Shown here piece after piece: positions 34,414-43,252 of a stretch of 45,669 bases of DNA. Below the pieces are notes generated by a model. It saw nothing but the letters and a program-made list of their open reading frames with translations, was not told the origin of the DNA and did no database searches. The stretch covers positions 1 through 45,669 of the forward strand of contig NZ_JAIHOM010000034.1 in NCBI RefSeq assembly GCF_026130165.1. Direction: 5' to 3'. Origin of the DNA: Spirulina subsalsa FACHB-351 (GTDB lineage: Bacteria; Cyanobacteriota; Cyanobacteriia; Cyanobacteriales; Spirulinaceae). Positions within the stretch are counted from its first letter, which is position 1. The number at the start of each line of letters is the position of its first letter. The position numbers were made by a program, and so were the translations under genes.

Positions 34414-36060
34414 ATGACGCTCCGTTCCTTTTTCCTCACCCTGTTAGTTGCTGCCCTCCTCTTCCTCTCTTTGGCCGGAGGGGGAGTATATTGGGTACTA
34501 GCCCAAAGTCCCCTAACCTTAAAGGATGGGGGAGTTCAGGAAACGCCCTCGGCCGCTATGTTTGTCCCCCGACAAGCTCCAGCCATGTTATCTTTACTGG
34601 TCAATCCCGACCGTTTAGAGGCCCTGCTTCAGTTGGGGACTCCAGTGGGGGAACGGAAACAGTCACGACGGGAGCTAGATGAGATTAAAGCGGGACTGTT
34701 GAGCAAAACGGGGTTAAAGTATCGCAAGGACGTTGAACCTTGGTTAGGGGAAGAAATCACCGTCGCGGTGACGAGTTTGGACTATGACCGCAACGGGGAA
34801 AATGGTCAACAACCGGGTTATTTATTGGTCGCTTCAGCTAAAGATGGGGAATATGCCCGAGAATTCTTACAGGTGTTTTATGCCAAAAGTGCGATCGCCG
34901 GAGAATCGGATCTCGTCTTTGAACAGTACAAGGGCGTTAATGTTATCTATCGTCGTCTACGGGAAACCGGGGAACCCTCCCTGGCCAGTGCGGTGGTAGG
35001 CGATCGCTATGTATTATTTGCCAATCATCCCAAAGTCCTACGGGATGCCCTCAACAACGTCCAAGTTCCTAACCTCAATTTAGCCAATGCCGAGGTTTAT
35101 CAACAAGCCCTAGACACCCTCACAGCGCCCCGGATTGGGATGGCCTATGTGAACTTGTTGGCCTTAGCCAAAAATGCCGAAATTGACCCCAGCGAACCCG
35201 TTCCCACCCTCACCTTGGGCTTTACCGTCAGTCCTCAAGGTTTAGTGGCCGAAAGTGCCATTTCCGGTCTGGTGAAACCCCCCGCCCTCACCACCGCCTT
35301 AAACGCTCCTGTGGGCGCGTTGAACTATCTCCCACCCCGTACCCTATTAACCGCTTCTGGCGTGGATTTAGAGGGCTTCTGGGGGCAAATCCGGCAGGGT
35401 TTCGGGGAGGATAGTCCTGTGGCTGGGTTATTTGAACAAGCTCTGAATAATTTACAAGCACCTTGGGGGGTAGACTTACCCCAAGATATCTTTAGCTGGG
35501 TTAGGGGAGAGTATGCTTTATCCTTACTGCCCACTAGCTTAACCCAACCCGATTGGGTCTTTGTGGCGGAAAAAAACACCCCAGAAGCAGAACAGGCCAT
35601 TGACCACCTCGACGAATTGGCCGAGTCCCAGAATTTGAGTTTAGGCAAAGTCACCGTCGGGGAGCGTCCTGTCACAGTCTGGACGGCCTTAGAGGCCAGT
35701 GGGGGACGCTTAAATGCTCAAGTGAAGGGGGTACATGGTACCGTGGGCAATTATGAGGTGCTGGCCAGTTCCTTGGAGGCGATGACACAGGTTCTCAGTG
35801 CGAATAATACGCCTTTAGTGAAGACCAATGTGTTTAAGGAGGCGATCGCACCCCTTCCCCTACCCAACTACGGGTATTTCTATATAGACTGGGCCAAAAG
35901 TAAACCCCTCTTGACCCAAAAAGTCCCCGTCGTCAAAGTTCTAGAATTAGTCGGACAGCCCCTATTAGATCATCTCCGTTCCTTCACCCTCACCAGTCAA
36001 GGCCGACAAAACGAGGTCAGTCGTGCCACGATTTTCTTTAAATTAGGGCTGAAAAAATGA
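34414..36060 (+). CDS. DUF3352 domain protein, membrane-anchored
   Basis: About 548 residues from the ATG at 34414; an upstream TTG at 34384 would add ten. An N-terminal hydrophobic segment, FFLTLLVAALLFLSLAGGGVYWVLA, is a signal or anchor. The rest is a periplasmic-type domain with AAMFVPRQAPAMLSLLVNP, KDVEPWLGEEITVAVTSLDY and GAVVG-like VVGDRYVLFANH blocks that I associate with DUF3352, a family common in cyanobacteria. Function unknown. A palindrome directly precedes the start. Confidence 0.82.
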   Translation: MTLRSFFLTLLVAALLFLSLAGGGVYWVLAQSPLTLKDGGVQETPSAAMFVPRQAPAMLSLLVNPDRLEALLQLGTPVGERKQSRRELDEIKAGLLSKTGLKYRKDVEPWLGEEITVAVTSLDYDRNGENGQQPGYLLVASAKDGEYAREFLQVFYAKSAIAGESDLVFEQYKGVNVIYRRLRETGEPSLASAVVGDRYVLFANHPKVLRDALNNVQVPNLNLANAEVYQQALDTLTAPRIGMAYVNLLALAKNAEIDPSEPVPTLTLGFTVSPQGLVAESAISGLVKPPALTTALNAPVGALNYLPPRTLLTASGVDLEGFWGQIRQGFGEDSPVAGLFEQALNNLQAPWGVDLPQDIFSWVRGEYALSLLPTSLTQPDWVFVAEKNTPEAEQAIDHLDELAESQNLSLGKVTVGERPVTVWTALEASGGRLNAQVKGVHGTVGNYEVLASSLEAMTQVLSANNTPLVKTNVFKEAIAPLPLPNYGYFYIDWAKSKPLLTQKVPVVKVLELVGQPLLDHLRSFTLTSQGRQNEVSRATIFFKLGLKK

Positions 36061-36222
36061 CGGAGATAGTGAATCGCTGAACTCAGTTATCTTTAGTTCA
36101 AATCCTAATCTGTGATAGTCCACTTGTTTAGATGATCTGTTCCCCGTTTCCTCAAACCAGAGACTTTGTAGCTCACCAACATAGGAATTTGTATATTGTC
36201 ATAACTTCCATTAATTCAATGT

Positions 36223-36480
36223 TCATGTTTGATGTTCGATGTTCGATTTCAAATTGATCTCAGCACCTCCTGTAAGAGTTTCTGATTCATCTGTTTTCTT
36301 ATCATCATTAAGTTCAGCTAAAAACCATTCTAAAAACTCCTGATACTTGGCTTCATTCTCAAAATGCCATTCAGTTGTATTAGTTTCATTAGAGGCAGAA
36401 GTAAAGTGATACTCAGGATAGAATTGTAGGTTGGGTGGAATGAAATGTAACCCAACATTTTTCAAGTTGGTATTGCCATG
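36223..36480 (-). pseudogene. possible small hypothetical gene or fragment
   Basis: The open frame runs to 36603, but residues 1-45 of it are encoded by the 67-bp repeats (WVKRQRNPTIVAIRRLGEAP) and are unlikely to be native. The remaining 85 residues are acidic, with EWHFENEAKYQEFLEWFLAELNDD, like a small helical protein. I do not recognise a family. It may be a gene whose 5' end was replaced by repeat insertion, or non-coding. Confidence 0.3.
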
Positions 36481-36503
36481 ATGTGGCCTCATATTCGCCC
36501 GGT

Positions 36504-36723
36504 TGTTGGGTTGCGCTGGCGCTTCACCCAACCTACGGATTGCTACTATTGTTGGGTTGCGCTGGCGCTTCACCCAACCTACGGAGCGCGAAATAATTAG
36601 CAATTATCAATTATTTTGTTGGGTTGCGCTGGCGCTCCACCCAACCTACGGAGCGCGGAATAATTATTAATTGTCAATTGTTTTGTTGGGTTGCGCTGGC
36701 GCTCCACCCAACCTACGGAGCGC
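36504..36723. repeat. tandem repeat, 35-bp palindromic core in four copies (67-bp period)
   Basis: Core copies start at 36504, 36550, 36617 and 36684. Each is TGTTGGGTTGCGCTGGCGCT followed by T/C-CACCCAACCTACGG, an imperfect palindrome. The last three are spaced exactly 67 bp and share AT-rich spacers (AATAATTA with AATTATCAATT-like pieces) and AGCGC after the core. A diverged half copy lies at 36427-36457. The core is related to the GTTGGGTGAAGCG part of the 142-bp repeats at 21961 and 25024. Confidence 0.92.
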
Positions 36724-36752
36724 TACAAATAGCTGATTAGGCACAAAAAACC

Positions 36753-37586
36753 ATGCAAAAACAGGGGAGTATTCCAACCCTTAAATTGAACCACGTCACC
36801 TATAGTTACCCCGGCAGTTCTCACCTGGCCTTAGATGATGTATCCTTATCTATTGCTGAGGATCAAGTTTCTATCTTCATTGGACGAAATGGTTGCGGAA
36901 AAACAACCTTATTCTGTTTAGCTAATGGGTTATTTCGTCCCCAAAAGGGAGTTATAGAGGCTTTTGGGAAACCTTTAGGGTATGATCACCGTGCCTTGAA
37001 TCAACTGCGGCAAAAGGTGGGATTTGTGTTCCAAAATCCTGAACATCAGTTAGTTGCGACTACCGTAGAAGAAGATTTATCTTACGGATTGTTCAACTTT
37101 GGCTACAGTGAAGGGGAAGTGCGCGATCGCGTTCAACAAACTCTAGTAGACTTTGATCTAGTCGAGTTAGCAGATACACCGATCCATCATCTCAGTTTAG
37201 GGCAGAAAAAAAGACTGGCGATCGCCGACGTGATGATCCTACAGCCGCAACTGCTACTATTAGACGAACCTACAGCCTATCTCGATCCCTACCAAACCCG
37301 CAACTTTATTGATCTTTTACAACAAATTCGCGCTGGGGGAACCACCATTGCGATCGCTACCCATAACCTTGATTTTGCCTATACTTACGGGGACTGGTTA
37401 TTGGTCTTAGATCAAGGAAAATTAGTCACCCAAGGCACACCCCAAACGGTGTTTAACGAGTCCCAAATCGTGAAGGATTTACAGTTAGGTCGTCCCCTGA
37501 TTCTAGATGTATTAGACCTCCTTGAAGAACCGGAAAAATCTAGAATAGCAAGACAATTTATTCAGAGTGGAGAAGGAAAAACTTAA
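36753..37586 (+). CDS. ABC transporter ATP-binding protein, CbiO/EcfA-like
   Basis: A 277-residue ATPase. Walker A is GRNGCGKTT near residue 43, the Q loop is FVFQNPEHQLVATTVEEDL near 90, the signature is LSLGQKKR near 148 and Walker B is LLLLDEPTAYLD near 166. The NPEHQ Q-loop and ATTVEEDLSYG are typical of energy-coupling-factor ATPases for cobalt, nickel or vitamins. No membrane or substrate-binding component is beside it, so the substrate cannot be named. It starts 30 bp after the tandem repeat, which must lie within or near its promoter. Confidence 0.9.
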   Translation: MQKQGSIPTLKLNHVTYSYPGSSHLALDDVSLSIAEDQVSIFIGRNGCGKTTLFCLANGLFRPQKGVIEAFGKPLGYDHRALNQLRQKVGFVFQNPEHQLVATTVEEDLSYGLFNFGYSEGEVRDRVQQTLVDFDLVELADTPIHHLSLGQKKRLAIADVMILQPQLLLLDEPTAYLDPYQTRNFIDLLQQIRAGGTTIAIATHNLDFAYTYGDWLLVLDQGKLVTQGTPQTVFNESQIVKDLQLGRPLILDVLDLLEEPEKSRIARQFIQSGEGKT

Positions 37587-37643
37587 CTGACTTTTAAGCC
37601 ATTTTTTCGTTAGTCTGAACTCTATAGCTAGTCCTAATGAGAT

Positions 37644-39506
37644 GTGAACTCTGGGCTATTGTCCTATAAGGCTATATTAGGGAACAATCCGGCCAAACAG
37701 GTCATTGAGCTTGCTCTCTCTGGATATTGCCATGAGAGATTTTGGTGCTCCCCCAAATTTTGGCCTAAAATACATAGACTGAAGAATTGGTCAACAAAGC
37801 CTATAGATACGATCTACGGAAACCTACAAGGTTTAAAACCCAGTCAACTCAAGCAACTCCAGCGGCTCTATCAACAGCGTTTGCCGAGGGATAGCTTTGC
37901 GACAGCAGAATTTGCCCAACGTTTAGCCGCCATTAGTACGGAGATTAAACAAGCCATCTGTGCCTATGTGAATCGACGGGGGCAGGTGATTCGGGTGGGG
38001 GTGGGATCTCCTCGCCAGACGCAGATTCCGCCCCTAGAATTGCCCCGCTATGGTGCCGAACGGTTATCGGGGATTCGTTGTATTGCCACGAGTTTAAAAG
38101 ACGTGCCGCCAAAAACCTCTAGTTTAACGGCGATGGTGATGCAGCGCTTAGATGCCTTGGTGGTGTTAACCCTGACGGGGGAAGGATTCGAGCGTCGGGG
38201 AGGTGGGGCGACGGGCTATGTGAGGGCGGCCTATTTTGCCCATTTAATCCCAGAATTAGAGGGGCAGGAGGGAGAAAGTGCCTATTGGACGGTATCCGAG
38301 GCGATCGCACTGGAAGAACTAGCCCAAGAGGATTTTTTCGCCCTAGTGGAAGGCCTAGAGGCAGAATTTCGCCGGGAATATGTCGCCCAACAGGTGGACG
38401 CGGATCATGAGCGGGTGTTATTGGTGGGACTGATGACCCAAGAGATGACCACCCAACAGTTTGAAGATGGTCTAGCAGAATTAGAACGCTTGGTGGAGAG
38501 TGCCGGGGGCGAAGTGTTACAGGTTTCTCGGCAAAAGCGATCGCGTCCAGACTCTCAAACCCTCGTTGGTTCCGGGAAGGTGGAGGAAATCGCCCTCACT
38601 GTGCAGACCTTGGGGGCGAATCTGGTCGTCTTTGACCGGGATCTTTCCCCCGCTCAAGTGCGCAATTTAGAGCGACAATTTGGGGTGAGAGTGGTAGACC
38701 GCACCGAGGTCATCCTAGATATTTTCGCCCAGCGCGCTCAATCTCGGGCGGGAAAATTGCAAGTCGAATTAGCCCAGTTGGAGTATATGTTACCCCGTCT
38801 CACCGGGCGAGGTCAGGCTATGTCCCGTTTAGGGGGAGGCATTGGGACAAGGGGACCGGGGGAAACCAAACTAGAGACGGAACGACGGACTATTCAAAAA
38901 CGCATCGCCCGACTACAACGGGAGGTGAACGAACTCCAAGCCCATCGTTCCCGTTTACGCCAACAACGACAACAGCAGGAAGTCCCGACGGTGGCTATTG
39001 TGGGCTATACCAACGCGGGCAAATCCACGCTGATTAATGCCCTAACCAATGCGGAGGTCTACACAGCAGATCAATTGTTCGCTACCCTAGACCCCACTAC
39101 TCGCCGTTTATCGGTGACAGACCCGGAAACGGGGGAAGCTTTGACCCTATTGTTAACGGATACGGTGGGTTTCATTCATGAGTTACCCCCGGCTTTGATG
39201 GATGCTTTTCGGGCAACTTTGGAAGAGGTGACAGAAGCAGATGCCCTGCTGCACGTGGTTGATTTATCCCATCCCGCTTGGTTGAGTCATATTGAATCGG
39301 TGAAAAATATTTTGGCGGAAATGCCGACCTGTCCCGGACCGAGTTTAATCGCCTTCAATAAGTTAGATCAGGCCGATAGTGAGTCTTTGGCTATGGCGAA
39401 AGAGCAGTTCCCCGGGGCGGTTTTCATCGCCGCTAGTCAACGGATTGGATTAGAAACGTTACGGCAGAAGTTAGGGCAGTTAGTGGATGATCGGGTATGG
39501 CATTAG
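37644..39506 (+). CDS. hflX: ribosome-associated GTPase HflX
   Basis: The open frame gives 620 residues. The N-terminal HflX domain includes VGSGKVEEI near 310 and GPGETKLETERRTI near 404. The G domain has GYTNAGKSTLINAL near 451, DTVGFIHELP near 510 and NKLD near 572. HflX splits or rescues stalled ribosomes under stress. Homologues in cyanobacteria as I know them begin near TIYGNLQGLKPSQLKQLQ, here residue 55, but no ATG, GTG or TTG is found close to that point; the codons are ATA GAT ACG. The 54 extra residues from GTG 37644 have no recognised family, so the start is uncertain. Confidence 0.9.
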   Translation: MNSGLLSYKAILGNNPAKQVIELALSGYCHERFWCSPKFWPKIHRLKNWSTKPIDTIYGNLQGLKPSQLKQLQRLYQQRLPRDSFATAEFAQRLAAISTEIKQAICAYVNRRGQVIRVGVGSPRQTQIPPLELPRYGAERLSGIRCIATSLKDVPPKTSSLTAMVMQRLDALVVLTLTGEGFERRGGGATGYVRAAYFAHLIPELEGQEGESAYWTVSEAIALEELAQEDFFALVEGLEAEFRREYVAQQVDADHERVLLVGLMTQEMTTQQFEDGLAELERLVESAGGEVLQVSRQKRSRPDSQTLVGSGKVEEIALTVQTLGANLVVFDRDLSPAQVRNLERQFGVRVVDRTEVILDIFAQRAQSRAGKLQVELAQLEYMLPRLTGRGQAMSRLGGGIGTRGPGETKLETERRTIQKRIARLQREVNELQAHRSRLRQQRQQQEVPTVAIVGYTNAGKSTLINALTNAEVYTADQLFATLDPTTRRLSVTDPETGEALTLLLTDTVGFIHELPPALMDAFRATLEEVTEADALLHVVDLSHPAWLSHIESVKNILAEMPTCPGPSLIAFNKLDQADSESLAMAKEQFPGAVFIAASQRIGLETLRQKLGQLVDDRVWH

Positions 39507-39551
39507 CCAACTTTGACAAGTTAAGCTTGTGTGCCTTTTGTGATGGGAGTG

Positions 39552-39803
39552 TCAACTCCCCGTTTGTTCCACCCAGAGCGTCGTTCCCGAACGTCCCACC
39601 ACATAGACCACATCCCCCTCTTCTAGAATTCCCCCCATGCAGGCCGCACGCCACCATGTCCCCCGATAACGCACCTGTCCTATTTGTTGGGGGGTGATGC
39701 GTTGGGTCACAACTGCTTGCCACTCTCTGAGGGAAGTGCGATCGCCTGACGAGAAGGAGCGCTGATGAAACTGGGCGGGAAAATGTTGCCAAAATTCTGT
39801 CAT
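39552..39803 (-). CDS. NfeD-like C-terminal (OB-fold) domain protein
   Basis: An 83-residue protein whose second half, IGQVRYRGTWWRAAC then EEGDVVYVVGRSGTTLWVE, is the NfeD C-terminal OB-fold. There are no membrane helices, so this is the short soluble form. Such proteins are often beside SPFH/stomatin genes; none is here. AGGAGG is 8 nt before the ATG at 39801-39803, which fixes the start over a TTG at 39821. It is convergent with hflX, 45 bp away. Confidence 0.8.
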   Translation of the reverse strand: MTEFWQHFPAQFHQRSFSSGDRTSLREWQAVVTQRITPQQIGQVRYRGTWWRAACMGGILEEGDVVYVVGRSGTTLWVEQTGS

Positions 39804-39969
39804 CGGCCTAACCTCCTGCAAGATCCTATTATGGGGATCTCCAGTGAAAATCGCCGATTTGATGCCAACTAGCCGCCAAAATTGAACCCAGCCCCCGGCT
39901 CAAGAGGGGCGAACAATGGGGCTATACTAAGAAAATTAAGAACATTTGGGTTAATTCACCGCCAAAATT

Positions 39970-40488
39970 ATGCAGCTTCCAACTGATTTCGCTATTTATA
40001 TTCAAGGATTTGCGATCGCAACAGGTTTATTCTTCCTACTCACCCTACTCGCCTTCGCCCTAAAATGGGGCTTCCGCTTCCGCCTTGTTGGGATAACCTC
40101 CTTTATGGTTGTCCTCACCATCGGCGTTTTCGGCCTCAGTTTAGGCCTCTTCCAGCGCGTCGCCATCCCCGGCGCCGTGCGTTATGCCCTCGTCTTTGAC
40201 AACGCCGCCAACAACGTCGTCATCACCATCCCCGCCACCATCACCGAAGACCAACTCACCGCCACCCTACAACAGGCCGCCATTGATATTTCCCCCTTCG
40301 GTCGTTTAGGAGGAGACAACAGTCAAGTCAGCATTCGCGCTCGGGCCCTCATCCACCCCGAACCCGGAATTTCCGTTCCCCTCTACCTCGGTCAAGCCAC
40401 CAAACGAGTCGCAGACCGGGAACAAGAAGCGGTTCAAGTCTACATCTTTAGCGAAAACCTGAAAAAAATCGCCGATTTAACCACTTAA
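39970..40488 (+). CDS. ycf51: Ycf51 family protein
   Basis: A 172-residue protein with two N-terminal hydrophobic helices at about 8-32 and 38-60, then a soluble domain with VRYALVFDNAANNVVITIPATI and VSIRARALIHPEPGISVPLYLG. It matches the cyanobacterial and plastid Ycf51 family (DUF2518) as I know it, of unknown function in thylakoid or plasma membrane. It is followed by a strong hairpin. Confidence 0.78.
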   Translation: MQLPTDFAIYIQGFAIATGLFFLLTLLAFALKWGFRFRLVGITSFMVVLTIGVFGLSLGLFQRVAIPGAVRYALVFDNAANNVVITIPATITEDQLTATLQQAAIDISPFGRLGGDNSQVSIRARALIHPEPGISVPLYLGQATKRVADREQEAVQVYIFSENLKKIADLTT

Positions 40489-40820
40489 CTCTAGTCCAAT
40501 TTGGGCGAAATGCTCACCGGAAAAGAGCAGCATTCCTAGATTCAAACCAGTTGGACTGCTCTTTTCTTAATTCCTTCGCAGCAGGATTAGAAGTCACCAA
40601 TGCAATAACCAAATTTAACCCTATTTGCCCTACGGCCTTTCACGTCTGTCTGCGAATTCCATTGGCTAAATTCTACTCACTTCCCTCAACAAGTGAAAGT
40701 ATTGCCACACCTGTTTTACGGAAACTTTAAATAAGTCCTTGGTTTTATCAAGCAATTGTAAAAAGATCAAGAATTTCTGGTATTTTAGCCCTAGGCTGAA
40801 TCCAATTTGAGGGTTATCTC
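40489..40820. other. intergenic region between ycf51 and the phytol-kinase-like gene
   Basis: About 330 bp. The 5' part contains the terminator described at 40520-40566; the remainder holds no gene. TTGTAAAAAGATCAAG near 40755 and TATTTTAG near 40782 are AT-rich and could be promoter elements of the next gene, but no clear pair is seen. Confidence 0.4.
40520..40566 (+). terminator. terminator-like hairpin after ycf51
   Basis: GAAAAGAGCAG (40520-40530) pairs perfectly with CTGCTCTTTTC (40556-40566), an 11-bp stem around a 25-nt loop, followed by TTAATTCC. The T-rich 3' arm supports transcription termination of ycf51. Confidence 0.65.
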
Positions 40821-41528
40821 GTGTCTTCTCTTCTGCCTTTCTTCCCGTCTCCCCCCAGTGAATTCGCCACCATTGCCCTTGTTTCCAGCTATTTACTGGT
40901 GATTGTGGTGCTGGCGGAGGGGTTAAACCGTCTCTCTCATACTACGGCGGAATTTACGCGAAAAATTGTTCATATTGGCTCGGGGAATGTGATCCTGTTC
41001 GCTTGGTGGCTTCAGATTCCCCTGTGGATTGGTTTGGGGGCTTCTTTTGTCGCTTCTCTGGTAGCCCTAGTGTCCTATTTTGTGCCGATTTTGCCCAGTT
41101 TAAACAGTGTGGGGCGACAAAGTTTAGGTACGTTTTTCTATGCCCTTAGTATTGGGTTGTTGGTGGCGGGGTTTTTTCCCCAGCTGCCCTATTATGGGGT
41201 GATTGGGGTGCTGGTGATGGCTTGGGGGGATGGATTGGCGGCGTTGGTGGGACAACGTTGGGGGAAACATAAGTACCGCATTTGGGGCAATGGGAAGAGT
41301 TGGGAAGGCTCTCTCACGATGTTGGGGGTGAGTTTTGCGGTGACTCTAGCGGTTTTAATCGGGGTGTATGGCAATAATGGGATTTTGTGGGTAGTGGCGG
41401 GATTGGTTGCGATCGCTGCAACGGTGTTAGAATCTTTCTCCAATTTTGGTTTAGATAATCTGACGGTGCCGCTGGGCAGTGCAGGTTTATGTTTTTATCT
41501 CATGTCTTGGTGGGGGATGAGTCTGTGA
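40821..41528 (+). CDS. phytol/polyprenol kinase family membrane protein (VTE5/VTE6-like)
   Basis: A 235-residue protein with about seven hydrophobic helices. Motifs are TRKIVHIGSGN near 48, MAWGDGLAALVGQRWGKH near 134, GNGKSWEGSLTM near 157 and DNLTVPLGS at about 213, as in CTP-dependent phytol kinases. These recycle phytol from chlorophyll breakdown into phytyl phosphate for tocopherol and phylloquinone synthesis; VTE5 and VTE6 types cannot be separated here. The start is a GTG with GAGGG about 8 nt upstream. Confidence 0.87.
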   Translation: MSSLLPFFPSPPSEFATIALVSSYLLVIVVLAEGLNRLSHTTAEFTRKIVHIGSGNVILFAWWLQIPLWIGLGASFVASLVALVSYFVPILPSLNSVGRQSLGTFFYALSIGLLVAGFFPQLPYYGVIGVLVMAWGDGLAALVGQRWGKHKYRIWGNGKSWEGSLTMLGVSFAVTLAVLIGVYGNNGILWVVAGLVAIAATVLESFSNFGLDNLTVPLGSAGLCFYLMSWWGMSL

Positions 41529-41603
41529 AAGGATGAATATAATGAAGCCGAGGGGCAAGTTATCCCGGAATTGCGATCGCCTTTATCCTGATCCTCCAAT
41601 CCT

Positions 41604-42504
41604 ATGATCTTTCCCGAATTCCCTGCGCCTTCAGAAACTCGTTTTTCCCAGTCATCCCCTTCGTTTCACGCTTTATATCGTCGTCAGTCAACAGTGGTTG
41701 AAAGCCTATAATTTAGAGGGAATCCCCGTAATTGGCCGTTCTCACTACGAGATTTTCCCAGAAATCCCCCAACGCTGGAAAGACATTCATCAAAACTGTT
41801 TAGCCGGAAATAGTCAACGCTGTGAAGAAGATCCCTTTCCCCGTGCCGATGGTAGCTTAGACTGGATACGCTGGGCGATTTACCCCTGGTATGAAACCAC
41901 GGGGGAAGTAGGAGGGATTATCGTCTTTTCTGAGATTATTAGCGATCGCAAACAAATTGAAGAAGAAAAAAATCGCCTAATTGAAGTCTTAAAAGCCAAA
42001 ACCGTTGAACTCGAAACCGCCTATCAAGACCTGAAACAAGCCCAAAGCCAGTTAGTTCAAGCCGAAAAGATGTCCAGTCTTGGTCAGTTAGTCGCCGGAG
42101 TTGCCCATGAAATTAACAACCCCGTGAACTTCATTTTCGGAAATATTATTCATGCAAAACAGTATGTTCATGAATGATTAGAATTGATTGAATTATACCA
42201 ACTCACTTATCCTAATACTTCCCCCGAAATAGCGGAGACAATTGAATCAATTGACTTAGAATTTTTAGCAGAAGACCTGCCTAAAACCATTGATTCTATG
42301 CGAGTAGGAGCGGAACGAATTCGGGAAATAGTGAAATCTTTGCGGACGTTTTCCCGCTTAGATGAAGCCGAAATGAAGTTAGTGGATCTCCATGAGAATA
42401 TCGATAGCACTTTAATGATTTTGCAAAATCGGATCAAAGCTAAATCTGACTGTACCCCACCTGCTATCCTAGGAGATAGTTCAAAGGAGGGATGGTCAAG
42501 TTAG
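41604..42504 (+). pseudogene. degenerate PAS-histidine kinase
   Basis: A fragment of a PAS sensor histidine kinase. An ATG at 41604 opens a frame (ETRFSQSSPSF) that must shift near 41672 to reach the PAS segment YNLEGIPVIGRSHYEIFPEI, DGSLDWIRWAIYPWY. The HisKA block QAEKMSSLGQLVAGVAHEINNP is intact, with the phospho-accepting His. An in-frame TGA follows at 42175-42177, after which the same frame continues (ERIREIVKSLRTFSRLDEAE) to 42504. The HATPase domain is missing; the end diverges after NRIKAK. Frameshift, nonsense codon and C-terminal loss make it a pseudogene. Confidence 0.85.
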
Positions 42505-42521
42505 ATTCCATCCCTCCTTTG
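42482..42521. terminator. perfect 14-bp inverted repeat at the end of the kinase pseudogene
   Basis: CAAAGGAGGGATGG (42482-42495) pairs perfectly with CCATCCCTCCTTTG (42508-42521) around a 12-nt loop. It starts inside the truncated kinase frame, just where homology to kinases ends. It may be a terminator or an end left by the element that removed the ATPase domain. No T run follows. Confidence 0.6.
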
Positions 42522-42642
42522 CGATGGGATAGTATTTTGCTTAAAAACCTGCAAAATGTTATACTGTGGGATTATTGAATGATTGTGTTAACGCTATTTT
42601 TATGGACGCAGTAGAACTTCTCGGGATAAAAAATAGTGCGCG

Positions 42643-43167
42643 CTAATATTGCGGCACAGAAGGATCAATCTCTTGACTCCAAGCCAAAATACCGCCCTTA
42701 AGATTAGTTCCTTGAATACCATGTTTTTGTAAAATAGCTAAGGCTTCAGCAGAGCGGTTTCCACTACGACAATAGACGATTAAAGGACGACCATTTAACA
42801 CTTTTTTTAATTTCTCCACCCCTAAACCCTGTTTGATTTCCGGTAGAGGAATGAGAACAGAATCCCGCAATTTAGCAAAATCATATTCGTCCCGATTGCG
42901 CACATCAAGCAAGACAAAATTTTTAGATTGATGATCGACCAGTGGCTTTAACTCCTGTACGGTCATCTCGAATAACGTAGAATTGGGGGACTTAGTTTGG
43001 ATTAAACTAGGAGGTAACTGGGCTAACAGTTGAGCATGAGAAGTATTGCCAAATAGGAGCGATAAGGGATTAAAAGCAAGATAAAATAGTGACAGAGGGA
43101 TCACCATGATTAACCCTCCAAATAGAAGCTTCGTCCAATTTTTAGATCCTAAATGTTTAGACACCAT
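42643..43167 (-). CDS. membrane-anchored rhodanese-like protein
   Basis: A 174-residue protein with an N-terminal anchor or signal at about 14-38 (LLFGGLIMVIPLSLFYLAFNP) and one rhodanese domain from about 65. FVLLDVRNRDEYDFAKLRDS starts the conserved part and the active-site loop is YCRSGNRS, with the catalytic Cys near 133. It ends DPSVPQY, like the shorter rhodanese at 33865. It likely faces the periplasm or thylakoid lumen. Substrate unknown. Confidence 0.9.
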   Translation of the reverse strand: MVSKHLGSKNWTKLLFGGLIMVIPLSLFYLAFNPLSLLFGNTSHAQLLAQLPPSLIQTKSPNSTLFEMTVQELKPLVDHQSKNFVLLDVRNRDEYDFAKLRDSVLIPLPEIKQGLGVEKLKKVLNGRPLIVYCRSGNRSAEALAILQKHGIQGTNLKGGILAWSQEIDPSVPQY

Positions 43168-43252
43168 GCTGTTATCCCTCGAATCCTAACAACTTTTATT
43201 ATTCCCCATTTTACAAGGAAGTAAACAGGGTCTGAAGGCTGAAGGAGTCGAA

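Larger units (their letters stand above)
36061..36752. other. long intergenic region rich in repeats
   Basis: About 690 bp between DUF3352 and the cbiO-like gene. 36061-36220 shows nothing coding. 36223-36603 has one open frame on the minus strand, partly made of repeat sequence. 36504-36723 is the tandem repeat. No RNA gene was recognised. Confidence 0.5.

Noticed and set aside
36090-36125. TTAGTTCAAATCC, like a tRNA T-loop
   Set aside because: No acceptor stem, D arm or anticodon arm can be drawn around it.
36481-36603. N-terminal part of the minus-strand frame 36223-36603
   Set aside because: It is encoded by the tandem palindromic repeats, so it is not taken as native protein.
42175-42177. 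In-frame TGA in the histidine kinase read as selenocysteine
   Set aside because: No reason for selenocysteine in this protein position, and the gene has a frameshift and lacks its ATPase domain, so it is a nonsense mutation.
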